The notes beneath the pieces are model-generated. The model was not told where the DNA came from. It worked only from the letters and a program-made list of their open reading frames with translations, and did no database searches. Both the position numbers and the translations under genes were made by a program. A stretch of 64,000 bases of DNA from Bordetella genomosp. 1 (GTDB taxonomy: Bacteria > Pseudomonadota > Gammaproteobacteria > Burkholderiales > Burkholderiaceae_B): assembly GCF_002261335.1 (NCBI RefSeq), contig NZ_NEVL01000003.1, forward strand, positions 1,302,001 to 1,366,000. The letters run 5' to 3'. Shown piece after piece: positions 40,068 through 49,078 of the stretch; within the stretch, counting starts at the first letter, position 1, and every line of letters starts with the position of its first letter.

Positions 40068-41024
40068 TCAGGCCGGACGCGGTTGCGGCATGCCGGTATC
40101 GGCGCGCCACAGGCGTGCCAGCGCCCCCACCACCAGCAGCGTCAACACCACCCGCCCGCCCAGCACGACCCAGCCGTCGGCGCCCAGCGCCATCACCAGC
40201 GCCGTGTCCTCGATCAGCGAGTGCGACAGCGACAGCCACGACAGCGCCAGAAAGCGCGTGCGGGCCGACAGTTGCAGGCGCTCGGCCTCTTCGATGATGA
40301 GCGCGCCGCCATACGAGAGGCCCAGCAGCGTGCCCACCATGGTGACCGGCGCCACGCTCGCGTCCAGCCCCACCCAGCGCAGCACGGGCGTGAGCGCGCG
40401 CGTGATGAGCGCGGTCAGGCCGATGCGCTTCATCACGTCGAGCAGCACCAGCAGCGCCAGGATCACGGCATAGGTGAGCAGCAAAGAGAACGCGGTCGCG
40501 TGCAGCCATTGCCACAGCGTGTAGTCGGCCGGATCGATCACGTCCTGCGAACCCTGCAGCCACTGGAACGACATCGGCTCGGTCAACCAACCGCTCCAGT
40601 GACTCAGCCACGACACGGCCCCGCCGTAGATCACGGCCGCCCCGAGCCGCAGCCCCGTGGTGGCCCAGAAGCTCGCGCCGGCACGGCGCACGATGGCCTG
40701 CTCCACGGGCAGGCTGTGCGCAAACAGAATCATCGACGCCAGGGCGCTGAACTGCCCGGTCGTCATGTCGAGCGTGGCCGACAGGCCGATGAGCGCGGCG
40801 ATGGCGCCGTACAGGCCCACCAGCACGCTGGCGATCCACACGATGCCCGCCCCTGCCGGCAGATTGAGCAGGCCCATCACCGGCCCGAAGGCCTGGCCCA
40901 GCGCCTCGATCCAGCCCAGCCACTGCGCCACCTGGACCAGCGCCATGATGGGCACCATGATCTTGGCCAGGGCGTAAAACATGCGCCCGCTACGGCGAAT
41001 CAACTGGCAAAAGTAGGTCCACAC
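40068..41024 (-). CDS. Nucleoside-recognition (Gate) domain membrane protein
   Basis: About 318 residues with some eight hydrophobic segments. Two segments fit the nucleoside-recognition (Gate) family, related to SpmA/SpmB (GLYGAIAALIGLSATLD and VTMVGTLLGLSYGGALI). Substrate is unknown. The start is doubtful. A GTG at 41024 gives MWTYFCQLIRRSGRMFY; the open frame reaches further upstream but across the regulatory region shared with the Lrp gene, so the short form is preferred. Divergent from the Lrp/AsnC gene, and so a likely target. Confidence 0.75.
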   Translation of the reverse strand: MWTYFCQLIRRSGRMFYALAKIMVPIMALVQVAQWLGWIEALGQAFGPVMGLLNLPAGAGIVWIASVLVGLYGAIAALIGLSATLDMTTGQFSALASMILFAHSLPVEQAIVRRAGASFWATTGLRLGAAVIYGGAVSWLSHWSGWLTEPMSFQWLQGSQDVIDPADYTLWQWLHATAFSLLLTYAVILALLVLLDVMKRIGLTALITRALTPVLRWVGLDASVAPVTMVGTLLGLSYGGALIIEEAERLQLSARTRFLALSWLSLSHSLIEDTALVMALGADGWVVLGGRVVLTLLVVGALARLWRADTGMPQPRPA

Positions 41025-41089
41025 GATGCACAATGTTTCCGAGGCAGAATAGAGGGACACAGCATAGTCCCAAACGGGAACAATTGGAC

Positions 41090-41103
41090 GGCAATTTATT
41101 GCC
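41090..41103. promoter_or_regulatory. Palindrome GGCAATTTATTGCC, possible Lrp/AsnC operator
   Basis: Perfect 14-bp palindrome (GGCAAT-TT-ATTGCC) in the gap between the divergent membrane-protein and Lrp/AsnC genes, about 55 bp from the Lrp start. AsnC-family regulators usually bind such AT-centred dyads next to their own gene. The dyad is seen; the binder is inferred. Confidence 0.5.
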
Positions 41104-41158
41104 TGTAGGAACCTTTTCACGCGTGCAGAGCGCGCGCGCGAACAATATCATTGCGTAA

Positions 41159-41629
41159 ATGACCCTTGACCCCATCGATCACCGCATTCTCACGGTGCTC
41201 CAGCAAAACGCCGACCTGCCCAACATCACGCTGGCGGAACGCGTCGGCCTGTCGGCATCGGCCTGCCTGCGGCGAGTGGCTCGGCTGAAAGAGGCCGGCG
41301 TGATCCGCCGCGTGGTGGCCCTGCTCGATCCGGCGCAGACCGGCCGCCCCCTGACGGCCATCGTCACGCTGGAATTCGCGCGGCACGGATCGGAGTTCCG
41401 GCGCGCCTTCATGGAAAAGATCAAGACCGAGCCCGCCGTGACCCAGTGCTATCTGGTGACGGGCGCGGTGTCGTGTGTGCTGATCGTGCACATGCGCGAC
41501 ATGGACGAGTACCTGGCGTTTGCCGACAGGCTGTTCGACCAGGACGAGAACGTCGAGGCGTTCTATACCCACATCGTGCTGCAGACCATCAAGAACGAGC
41601 CCGGCGTGCCGCTGCCCGCGGCCGGCTGA
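41159..41629 (+). CDS. Lrp/AsnC family transcriptional regulator
   Basis: 156 residues. The N-terminal helix-turn-helix reads ITLAERVGLSASACLRRVARLKEAGVI and the C-terminal half is a RAM ligand-binding domain (VTQCYLVTGAVSCVLIVHM). It likely senses an amino acid or related small molecule. The nearest gene it could control is the divergent nucleoside-recognition membrane protein. Confidence 0.92.
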   Translation: MTLDPIDHRILTVLQQNADLPNITLAERVGLSASACLRRVARLKEAGVIRRVVALLDPAQTGRPLTAIVTLEFARHGSEFRRAFMEKIKTEPAVTQCYLVTGAVSCVLIVHMRDMDEYLAFADRLFDQDENVEAFYTHIVLQTIKNEPGVPLPAAG

Positions 41630-41645
41630 GGCCGGCCGCGGGGCT

Positions 41646-42683
41646 TCAGGGCGCGTTGCGGCGCGCCCACTCGGCCAGCGGCAGGGCGGCGGCGCTGTCG
41701 GCGATGCGCGCCAGCATCAGCTTGAGTTCGGCACTGCCGCCACGATCGCTGGCCCAGCGCGACGGCACCACGGCGTGCCACTGGCCGTCGCGGCGCTCGC
41801 CCATCACGAAGCGGAAGGTGTAGTAGCCCGGCATGCCCATGCGCAGGTCGGTCACCACCAGCTTGTCGCCGATGGCATCGAAGCGCAGCCAGCCGTTGGT
41901 GAACCACGACAGGCGCTGCAGCAGCGGCGCATCGCCGATGGCCCGGCCCAACGCCGTGCCGAGCGGCTGCTCGAGCAGCTCCGGCGGATTGCGGTCGAAC
42001 CAGCCGCTCACCCCTTCGTAGTACGTGTCGGGCCCGGTCTGCGCCACCACGCGCCACAGCAGCGTGTTGAACGGCATGGGCGTGGCCAGCACGCGGGTGG
42101 GCGCGAGGCCGCGATCGCGCAGGGCCTGCGCCACCACGCGCTCGGCGTGCCAGCGGCCCGCTAGCCCCGAGCCCAGGTAGACCGCGCCCCAGATCACCGT
42201 GATCGCGAGCACCCGGCACATGCGGGGCGTGGCGCCGAACAGCGCCGTGGCCAGCACGGCGAACAGCATCGGCAGCGTGTAGAGCGGGTCGATGATGAAG
42301 ACGGCCGACCAGCTTTCGGGCGTCCAGGTGAGCGGCCAGAAAAGCTGTGTGCCATAGACGGTGAACGAATCCAGCACCGGATGGGTGATCAGCACCAGCC
42401 ACAAGGTGAGAAACAGCCTGCCCGGGCCGTAGGGCGCCTTGGGCCAGCGCCATCGGATCAGCGCCGTCATGAGCAGCGCCAGCGCGCTGAGCACGAACAC
42501 CGAGTGCGAGAAGCCCCGGTGGAAGGTCATGGTGGAGACGGGATCGGGATAGCGCATCAGCACGTCGAGATCCGGCAAGGTGCCGAGCAGCGCCCCGTAG
42601 ATCAACGCCTTGCGGCCCTGGCGCCGCCCCAGCAACGCGCCCTGTATGCCCGCGCCCAGCACGGCCTGTGTTACGGAATCCAT
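41646..42683 (-). CDS. YdjM-like inner-membrane putative metal-dependent hydrolase
   Basis: 345 residues. It has the DUF457/YdjM pattern GTLPDLDVLMRYPDP, FHRGFSHSV and ITHPVLDSFTVYG, where conserved Asp and His residues would bind a metal. About five membrane segments lie in the first 200 residues, and the C-terminal 140 residues are soluble. Substrate unknown. Divergent from the DedA gene and convergent with the Lrp gene. Confidence 0.85.
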   Translation of the reverse strand: MDSVTQAVLGAGIQGALLGRRQGRKALIYGALLGTLPDLDVLMRYPDPVSTMTFHRGFSHSVFVLSALALLMTALIRWRWPKAPYGPGRLFLTLWLVLITHPVLDSFTVYGTQLFWPLTWTPESWSAVFIIDPLYTLPMLFAVLATALFGATPRMCRVLAITVIWGAVYLGSGLAGRWHAERVVAQALRDRGLAPTRVLATPMPFNTLLWRVVAQTGPDTYYEGVSGWFDRNPPELLEQPLGTALGRAIGDAPLLQRLSWFTNGWLRFDAIGDKLVVTDLRMGMPGYYTFRFVMGERRDGQWHAVVPSRWASDRGGSAELKLMLARIADSAAALPLAEWARRNAP

Positions 42684-42779
42684 CGATGGTCACACTCTGT
42701 ACTGTTGTGTCGGCCGCCGCGGGCAGCCAGCTTCTTGTCAGGCGTTAAGATACAGGATTGATTCTCGCGGGTTCATTGC

Positions 42780-43424
42780 ATGGATGCATATATCGAACGC
42801 ATCGGGCTGTTCATCGAGGCCAACCAGGCCTGGGCCGGCCCGATCACCTTCCTGCTCACGATGGGCGAGTCGATGCTGGTGCTGGGCCTGTTCATTCCGG
42901 CCACCGCCCTGCTGCTGCTCACCGGCGGCCTGGTCGGCGCGGGCACGCTGCCCGTGGCCAGCATCCTGGCCTGGGGCGTGGCGGGCGCCGTCGTGGGCGA
43001 CGCGCTTTCGTATTACCTGGGCCGCTGGCTCGGCCCGGGCTTCCTGCGCCGCTGGCCGCTCTCCACCCAGCGCAGCGCCGTCGCGCGCGCACGCCTGTTT
43101 TTCTACCGCTACGGCTTCGCCTCGGTGTTCCTGGGCCGCTTCCTCGGCCCGATCCGCTCGACCATTCCGACCGTGGCAGGCATCATGGGCATGAGCCACT
43201 GGCGCTTTCAGGTGGCCAACGTGCTGTCGGCGCTGGTGTGGATGCCCGTCATGCTGGCGCCCGGCTACCTCACCGCGCGCGGCCTGAGCGCCGCCGGCAA
43301 TGCCCAGGAGATCGGCCTGGTGGCCGGCTCGCTCGCCTCCGTGGCGGTGGGCGCCTGGCTGCTTGTGAGCATGATGCGCAAGCGCCGCGCGGCCGCCGAG
43401 CGCCCCGGCCCGCGCCGCCGCTGA
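42780..43424 (+). CDS. DedA family membrane protein
   Basis: 214 residues with five or six hydrophobic segments. The DedA/SNARE-associated core is visible: GDALSYYLGRWLG, FYRYGFASVFLGRFLGPIRS and PTVAGIMGMS. Such proteins are proposed to be membrane-lipid (undecaprenyl phosphate or phospholipid) flippases, and the specific substrate is not clear. A small membrane-protein gene follows after 28 bp. Confidence 0.92.
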   Translation: MDAYIERIGLFIEANQAWAGPITFLLTMGESMLVLGLFIPATALLLLTGGLVGAGTLPVASILAWGVAGAVVGDALSYYLGRWLGPGFLRRWPLSTQRSAVARARLFFYRYGFASVFLGRFLGPIRSTIPTVAGIMGMSHWRFQVANVLSALVWMPVMLAPGYLTARGLSAAGNAQEIGLVAGSLASVAVGAWLLVSMMRKRRAAAERPGPRRR

Positions 43425-43452
43425 CCCGCGCCCCCTCGCGACAGGAGTCCGG

Positions 43453-43962
43453 ATGGAACCGAAAAACGGCGACTTCGCCAAGTACGTGGAAGAACTCTCG
43501 CGCAAGGGCGCGCGCGACGCCCTGGCCGGCAGGCCGGCGTCGGCGTCGCCCTCGCCCGGCGCCGTGGACACCACGCCCGCCCTGCCGCCGGATCCCGCCG
43601 ACGCCCCCGGCGTGGTGCTGAACCAGAGCAAGCTGCGGCGCGTGCCGGCGCTGCCCGCCGGCCGCCCCACGGCGGCCGCCGATGCCGACGCCGCCAACAC
43701 CCAGACCCTGGCCCAGCGCGCGGACAACGTCCTCAAGCAGCGCAGCAGCACGGTCATCGGCATCATCGCCGCGATCGTCGGCGTGTTCTTCCTGTCGCGC
43801 ACGCTCGACAGCGGCTCGCACGATTTCGGGCCGGCCGTGATCGTGTTCATCGTGTCGGCGCTGGCGTTTCGCAGCGCGGCCCGGGCCCGCGCGCTGGCCG
43901 CCAGGCCGCTGCGCGAACAGAGCGACTTCGCCCCCAAGCCCAAACCCCAGGCGCGCGCCTGA
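43453..43962 (+). CDS. Small membrane protein, unknown function
   Basis: 169 residues. Residues 1-90 are a proline/alanine-rich, probably disordered cytoplasmic region; two hydrophobic helices follow near 100-115 and 122-145 (STVIGIIAAIVGVFFL and AVIVFIVSALAF), then a basic tail. No family is recognised. It follows the DedA gene by 28 bp on the same strand and is probably cotranscribed with it. The ATG follows ACAGGAGTCCGG. Confidence 0.7.
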   Translation: MEPKNGDFAKYVEELSRKGARDALAGRPASASPSPGAVDTTPALPPDPADAPGVVLNQSKLRRVPALPAGRPTAAADADAANTQTLAQRADNVLKQRSSTVIGIIAAIVGVFFLSRTLDSGSHDFGPAVIVFIVSALAFRSAARARALAARPLREQSDFAPKPKPQARA

Positions 43963-43992
43963 GGCCGGCGCCGGTGCTACTATTGCGGCCGC

Positions 43993-44049
43993 AGCCCCGC
44001 CCCCGGCGGGGCTTGCTGTTTTGATCCCCGCCGCATGGCGGGGCTTTCT
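43993..44049 (+). terminator. Two consecutive GC hairpins before the dUTPase gene
   Basis: GCCCCGCCCCCGGCGGGGC at 43993-44012, then CCCCGCCGCATGGCGGGGCTTTCTG from 44026. The second is followed by a T-containing stretch and can act as a terminator of the DedA transcript; the first lacks a good T-tract. Confidence 0.5.
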
Positions 44050-44074
44050 GTTCCAAGCCTAGCCGGAGTGCCCC

Positions 44075-44752
44075 GTGAACCAGCCCCAAGCCGGATTGAC
44101 GCCCCCCCAAGCAGCCACGATGCTCAAGCTGCAGAACCAACTTAACGCCAAGATCAATCCCGACTGGGTGCATGGCGGCTCGCGCTTTCTGCGCGCGGCC
44201 TTCGTTGAATCGGCGGAGGCGCTCGAACACTACGGCTGGAAGTGGTGGAAGAAGCAGACCCTCGACCTGCCGCAAGTGCAGATGGAGCTGGTCGACATCC
44301 TGCACTTCTATCTCTCGCACACCATCGTGGCCGCGCAGGGCTCCAACGACGCCGCCGCGCAGGCGCTGGTGGCCGACCTCGCCGGCCCGGCCCGCGTCTC
44401 GCTCGACGGCCGCGACTACGATCTGGCCGCCCTGCCCGTGCCGGAACTGCTCGAGCTGATCGGCGGCCTGGCCGTGTGCCAGCGCGCCAGCTACAAGGTG
44501 CTCGAGGCCACCATGACCGCCTGCGAGATGCGCTGGGCCGACGCCTTCAACCAATACGTGTCGAAGAACGTGCTCAACATCTTCCGCCAGGATCACGGCT
44601 ACAAGGAAGGCACCTACGTGAAGGTGTGGCAGGGCGAGGAAGACAACGTGGTGCTGGCCCGCCTGCTGGGCGAGCTCGACAGCAACCGTGCCGATTTCGC
44701 CGATGCGCTGTACGCCGCGCTCGAGTCGGCGTACGCGCGCGCCGCGGCCTGA
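44075..44752 (+). CDS. dUTP diphosphatase, dimeric (all-alpha, dUTPase_2) type
   Basis: 225 residues. It matches the MazG-like all-alpha dUTPase family with MLKLQNQLNAKINPDWV, FVESAEALEHYGWKWWKKQ, MELVDILHFYLSH and LNIFRQDHGYKEGTY. The ESAE and ELVD acidic residues bind magnesium. It would hydrolyse dUTP to dUMP and so supply thymidylate synthesis and keep uracil out of DNA. Start is GTG after GGAG. This is not the trimeric Dut fold usual in betaproteobacteria, a point discussed among the findings. Confidence 0.9.
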   Translation: MNQPQAGLTPPQAATMLKLQNQLNAKINPDWVHGGSRFLRAAFVESAEALEHYGWKWWKKQTLDLPQVQMELVDILHFYLSHTIVAAQGSNDAAAQALVADLAGPARVSLDGRDYDLAALPVPELLELIGGLAVCQRASYKVLEATMTACEMRWADAFNQYVSKNVLNIFRQDHGYKEGTYVKVWQGEEDNVVLARLLGELDSNRADFADALYAALESAYARAAA

Positions 44753-44794
44753 GGCCGCGGCACCCGGGCCGGCGCGCTGCCGGCCCTGCCCCGC

Positions 44795-45904
44795 TCAACG
44801 CTGGGCGTGGCTGGTCTCACCGAACAGCGCCGAGAGCCCGCGCGGCTGGGAGCGCCAGTATTGCGGCGGCGCGCTCACCTGCCCGCCCAGCTCGGCGGCC
44901 GCATGCCAGGGCCAGCGCGGGTCGTAGAGCATCCCGCGCGCCAGCGCCACCATGTCGGCCTGGCCTTCGGCCACGATGGCCTCCGCCTGCGCGGCCTCGG
45001 TGATGAGGCCCACGGCCATGGTGGGCAGGCCGGTCTCGGCCTTGATCTGGCTCGCAAACGGCACCTGGTAGCCCGGCCCCAACGGAATCTTCTGCAGCGG
45101 CGACACGCCGCCGGTGGAGACGTCGGCGAAGGCGCAGCCCATCGGCTTGAGCGCGTTCAGGAACTGCACGGTCTGGGCCGGATCCCAGCCGCCGTCGACC
45201 CAGTCGGTGGCCGACACGCGCACGCCCAGCACCGCGTTGGGCAGCGCCTTGCGCACCGCCTCGAACACTTCCAGCGGGAAACGCATGCGGTTGGCGAGCG
45301 AGCCGCCATAGGCATCGTCGCGCTGGTTGGCCAGCGGCGACAGGAACTGATGCAGCAGATAGCCGTGCGCCGCGTGGATCTCGATCACGTCGAAACCCAG
45401 CCGATCTGCGCGCAGCGCGGCCGCCACGAAGGCGTCGCGCACGCGCGCCAGGCCGGCCGCGTCGAGCGCATTGGGCGGCAGTTCGGTGTCGTTGTGCGGC
45501 AGCGCCGACGGCGCATCGGCGACCCAACCGCCCTCTTCGAGCTTGAGCTGACGCCCGCCCTGCCAGGGCCGCGTGCTCGAGGCCTTGCGCCCGGCGTGGC
45601 CGAGCTGGATGCCGAGCCGGATCGGCGAATAGCGGCGGATGGCCGCCACGACGCGGCCGAGGGCGGCTTCGCTGGCGTCGTCGTAGAGGCCCAGGTCGCC
45701 CAGCGAGATGCGGCCGCCCGGCTCGACGGCGGTGGCCTCGGTGAGCAACAGCCCGGCGCCCGACAGCGCGAGATGGCCGAGATGGATCATGTGCCAGTCG
45801 GTGGCACAGCCCTCTTCGGCCGAGTATTCGCACATGGGTGCGATCACGATGCGGTTCGACAGCTGGAGCGGGCCCAGCGCCTGCGGCGAGAACAATTGGC
45901 TCAT
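44795..45904 (-). CDS. Old yellow enzyme family NADH:flavin oxidoreductase
   Basis: 369 residues. The N-terminus LSNRIVIAPMCEYSAEEG and the active-site pair HAAH in IEIHAAHGYLLHQFLSP mark an FMN-binding ene-reductase close to the XenA/YqjM group. GMLYDPRWPWHAA near the C-terminus is the phosphate-binding region. The natural substrate is unknown; members reduce activated C=C bonds and xenobiotics. Convergent with the dUTPase gene. Confidence 0.92.
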   Translation of the reverse strand: MSQLFSPQALGPLQLSNRIVIAPMCEYSAEEGCATDWHMIHLGHLALSGAGLLLTEATAVEPGGRISLGDLGLYDDASEAALGRVVAAIRRYSPIRLGIQLGHAGRKASSTRPWQGGRQLKLEEGGWVADAPSALPHNDTELPPNALDAAGLARVRDAFVAAALRADRLGFDVIEIHAAHGYLLHQFLSPLANQRDDAYGGSLANRMRFPLEVFEAVRKALPNAVLGVRVSATDWVDGGWDPAQTVQFLNALKPMGCAFADVSTGGVSPLQKIPLGPGYQVPFASQIKAETGLPTMAVGLITEAAQAEAIVAEGQADMVALARGMLYDPRWPWHAAAELGGQVSAPPQYWRSQPRGLSALFGETSHAQR

Positions 45905-45991
45905 CGGAGGTCCTTCAAATGGGGAACCCGACGAGCATACCGCGTGGCGGCCGGGCGGCCCATGACCACCCTGCCGCCAGCGGGGTCGGCT

Positions 45992-46762
45992 TCACTCGGC
46001 CTCGATCACGCTCTGCAGGAACTGCTGCGTGCGGGCCTCGCGCGGACTCGAGAACAGCACCGAAGATTCGGCATCCTCGACGATATTGCCCTGATCGAAG
46101 AACAGCGTGCGGTCGGAGCTGCGCTCGGCGAACTTCATCTGGTGCGTGACGATGATCATCGTCATCGTCCGCTTCGCGGACAGGTCGCGCAGGATCTGCA
46201 GGATCCCGCCCACCAGTTCGGGGTCGAGCGCCGAGGTCACCTCGTCGAACAGCATGATGTCCGGCCGCATCGCCAGGGCGCGGGCAATGCCGACGCGCTG
46301 CTTCTGCCCGCCCGACAGTTGCGCCGGGTGCGCGTCGAGCTTGTCGCCCAGCCCCACCATCTCGAGATACTCGGTGGCGCGTTGCACGGCCTCCTGGCGC
46401 GCCAGGCCCTGCACGTGGATGGGCGCCTCGATCACGTTGCCCAGCACGGTCATGTGCGGGAACAGGTTGAAGTGCTGGAACACCATGCCGATCTTGCCGC
46501 GCACCGCGCGCACGTGCGCGGTGTTGGGACCGAGCTCGCGGCCCTGCGCGTCGTGCCACATCGGCTCGCCGTCGATCTCGATGGAGCCGGCCGTGGGGCG
46601 GTCCAGCGTCATCAGCATGCGCAGCAGGGTCGACTTGCCCGAGCCCGAGGGCCCGATCACCGAGACGGTCTGGCCGGCCGGGATTTCCAGGTCGATACCG
46701 CGCAGCACCTCGAGCTCGCCATAGTTCTTGCGCAGGTTCTTCAAGCGGATGCTCGCGCTCAT
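45992..46762 (-). CDS. ehuA: Polar amino-acid/ectoine ABC transporter ATP-binding protein
   Basis: 256 residues. Walker A GPSGSGKST, signature LSGGQKQR, Walker B DIMLFDEVTSALDP and switch His in IIVTHQMKF. It energises the EhuC/EhuD permeases encoded upstream. The ATG overlaps the ehuD stop. The ehu name is based on the whole four-gene set and its resemblance to ectoine importers; a general polar amino-acid substrate is possible. Confidence 0.88.
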   Translation of the reverse strand: MSASIRLKNLRKNYGELEVLRGIDLEIPAGQTVSVIGPSGSGKSTLLRMLMTLDRPTAGSIEIDGEPMWHDAQGRELGPNTAHVRAVRGKIGMVFQHFNLFPHMTVLGNVIEAPIHVQGLARQEAVQRATEYLEMVGLGDKLDAHPAQLSGGQKQRVGIARALAMRPDIMLFDEVTSALDPELVGGILQILRDLSAKRTMTMIIVTHQMKFAERSSDRTLFFDQGNIVEDAESSVLFSSPREARTQQFLQSVIEAE

Positions 46763-47433
46763 CGCGTTCCTCCAAATACGATTCTCAAACGGGATTCGAG
46801 CCGGCGCACGCCCCACGCGGCCACCAGACTGAGCAGCAGGAACAGCACGCCCACCAGCGTCAGCGGCTCGACATAGCGGAAGGTGGTGGAGCCGATGATC
46901 TTGCTCTGCTGCAACAGCTCGACCACGGTGATGGCCGACAGCAGCGGCGTGTCCTTGAACATCGCCACCAGGTAGTTGCCCAGCGCCGGCACCACCGGCG
47001 GAATCGCCTGCGGCAGCACCACGTCGCGCAGCGTGCGCCACGGCGTGAGGTTGAGCGCGGTGGCCGCCTCGAGCTGGCCGCGCGGCACGCCCTCGAGCCC
47101 GGCGCGATACACCTCCGAGCAGTAGGCCGCGTAGTGCAGGCCCAGCGCCAGTACGCCGGTGGCGAGTGGCGACAGGCCCAGGCCGAGCGAGGGCATCACG
47201 TAGAACAGGAAGTACATCTGCACCAGCAGCGGCGTGCTGCGCACGAACTCCACGACGAAGCCCACCGGCCACGACACGATGCGCAGCGGCGACCGCCGCA
47301 GCATCGCCAGCACCAGGCCCAGCGTCACCGCCACCAGCATGCCCAGCACCGTGGCCTGGATCGTGACGATCAGCGCCTCGCCCAGCGTGGGCAGGATCTC
47401 GACGGCAAAGTTCCAATCGAATATCGGGTTCAT
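46759..47433 (-). CDS. ehuD: ABC transporter permease EhuD-like
   Basis: 224 residues with about five membrane helices. The HisM-type EAA loop is visible (GQLEAATALNLTPWRTLRDVVLPQAIPP). Pairs with the EhuC-like permease. It overlaps ehuA and ehuC by 4 bp each, so the whole set is translationally coupled. Confidence 0.87.
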   Translation of the reverse strand: MNPIFDWNFAVEILPTLGEALIVTIQATVLGMLVAVTLGLVLAMLRRSPLRIVSWPVGFVVEFVRSTPLLVQMYFLFYVMPSLGLGLSPLATGVLALGLHYAAYCSEVYRAGLEGVPRGQLEAATALNLTPWRTLRDVVLPQAIPPVVPALGNYLVAMFKDTPLLSAITVVELLQQSKIIGSTTFRYVEPLTLVGVLFLLLSLVAAWGVRRLESRLRIVFGGTR

Positions 47434-48071
47434 CGGACGCGGAACCTCCGTTCAAGCAGGCGGATGCCGCCCGTGATCACCAGCGCGACCGCGAAGTACA
47501 GCAGCAGCATCAGGCCGAAGATCTCGGTGGTGCGCAGGGTTTCGCTGCGCAGCAGCTGACCGCGGAAGGTCAGGTCGGTGATGGTGATGAGCGAGACGAG
47601 CGCCGTGTTCTTGAGCAGCTCGATCAGCAGGTTGCCGGCCGGCGGCAGCATGGCCGGTATGGCCTGCGGCAGGATCACGCGGCGCATGGCGAGCGCGGGC
47701 GTCATGTTGAGCGCCAGCGCGGCCTCGCGCTGACCCTTGGCCACCGCCTGGATGGCGCCGCGCACCACCTCGGCGCCATAGGCACCCGAGTTGGCGGCCA
47801 GCACCACGATGCCCACCAGGATCGCGGGCAGCTTGAGGCCGAACATCGGCAGCACGTAGTAGAACCAGAACAGCTGCACCAGTGCCGAGGTGCCGCGGAA
47901 CAGCTCTACATACGCGGTGGCGATGCCGCGCACCCACACGTGCGGCGACAGCCGCCCGAGCCCGGCGAGCACCGCCACCGGGATGGACAGCAACGCCGCG
48001 CCCGCCATGATGCGCAAGGTGACCTCGAGCCCCTCGAGCAAGGGGACGACAAGGCTCTGGATATCCTCCAT
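47430..48071 (-). CDS. ehuC: ABC transporter permease EhuC-like
   Basis: 213 residues and five membrane helices, with the EAA loop GQREAALALNMTPALAMRRVILPQAIP. Forms the membrane channel together with EhuD. The binding-protein gene lies 12 bp upstream. Confidence 0.87.
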   Translation of the reverse strand: MEDIQSLVVPLLEGLEVTLRIMAGAALLSIPVAVLAGLGRLSPHVWVRGIATAYVELFRGTSALVQLFWFYYVLPMFGLKLPAILVGIVVLAANSGAYGAEVVRGAIQAVAKGQREAALALNMTPALAMRRVILPQAIPAMLPPAGNLLIELLKNTALVSLITITDLTFRGQLLRSETLRTTEIFGLMLLLYFAVALVITGGIRLLERRFRVR

Positions 48072-48083
48072 GGACGCCCCCGT

Positions 48084-49016
48084 TTACTTGCTGCCGCAGA
48101 GCTTGGCGGCGGTCACGTCGCCGGGCAGCTCGTCCTTGGTGAAGCCGAAGGGCTCGACCATCTTGGCGTGTTCCGGCGTGCCGATCACCTTGGCCAGCTC
48201 GGCATTGAAGGCATCGGCGAAGGCCTGGTCTTCCTTGCGGAAGGCATAGGCGCCGTAGCCGCGCACGTCCTGGCCGTCGATCACGGGATTGGTGAAGGGC
48301 TCGGCCTTGGCCACGCCGCCGCCGCCGTCCGCCTTGCGCAGCAGGTCATTCACGGTGAGCGAGGTCGCGGCATAGGCGTCGGCGCGGCCGGCCTGCACGC
48401 CGGCATAGGCGCTCACGGCATCCGGGAACACCACCAGCTGGCCGGGCTTCACGCCCGACTTGGTGGCGTACTCACCTTCGATCGCGCCCACCACCACGCC
48501 CAGCTTCACGTCCTCGTTCTTGGCCGCGTCGGCGTAGCTGTGCAGGTTTTTCGGATTGCCTTCCTTCACCAGGAAGGAGGCGTCCACGCCGTAGGTCGGG
48601 TTCGAGAAGGCCACCTGGCCGCAGCGCTCCGGCGTGACATACATGCCGGCGGCGATGATGTCGAAGCGCTTGGCCTGCAGGCCGGGAATCAGCGAACCGA
48701 ACTCGGTGAGCACGCCCTCGACCTCGGGCACGCCCATGCGCTTGAGCACCTCGCGCGCGACCTCGACCGACTCTCCGGTGACGGCGGCCTTCTGGCTGTC
48801 CATGTAGGCGTACGGCGCCTCGTTGGCGTAGCCGATGCGGATCTTGCCCGCGGCCTTGGCGGCGGCCAGGGTGTCCTGCGGACCCGTGGCGGTCTTCTCG
48901 GACTGGGCCGGCGGCGTCGTGCCGTTGCCCTTGTCGGCATCGGAACATCCGGCCAGCAGGCCGGCCCCCAGCAACGTGCATCCCAGCGTGGCGGTCTTGA
49001 GCAGGCGCAGCATCAT
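48084..49016 (-). CDS. ehuB: Solute-binding lipoprotein of the ehu ABC transporter
   Basis: 310 residues. The signal sequence ends in the lipobox LLAGC, so the mature protein is lipid-anchored. The body is an SBP_bac_3 domain; IGYANEAPYAYMD, GLQAKRFDIIAAGMYVTPERC and GYGAYAFRKED resemble EhuB of ectoine/hydroxyectoine importers. Ectoine or a polar amino acid is the likely ligand. First gene of the four-gene run; a GntR-type palindrome lies upstream. Confidence 0.87.
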   Translation of the reverse strand: MMLRLLKTATLGCTLLGAGLLAGCSDADKGNGTTPPAQSEKTATGPQDTLAAAKAAGKIRIGYANEAPYAYMDSQKAAVTGESVEVAREVLKRMGVPEVEGVLTEFGSLIPGLQAKRFDIIAAGMYVTPERCGQVAFSNPTYGVDASFLVKEGNPKNLHSYADAAKNEDVKLGVVVGAIEGEYATKSGVKPGQLVVFPDAVSAYAGVQAGRADAYAATSLTVNDLLRKADGGGGVAKAEPFTNPVIDGQDVRGYGAYAFRKEDQAFADAFNAELAKVIGTPEHAKMVEPFGFTKDELPGDVTAAKLCGSK

Positions 49017-49078
49017 CGTTTTCTCCCCAAATCATATGTTGCAGAAAGGATTCGATCAAAATCTTACGCGAATAAATC

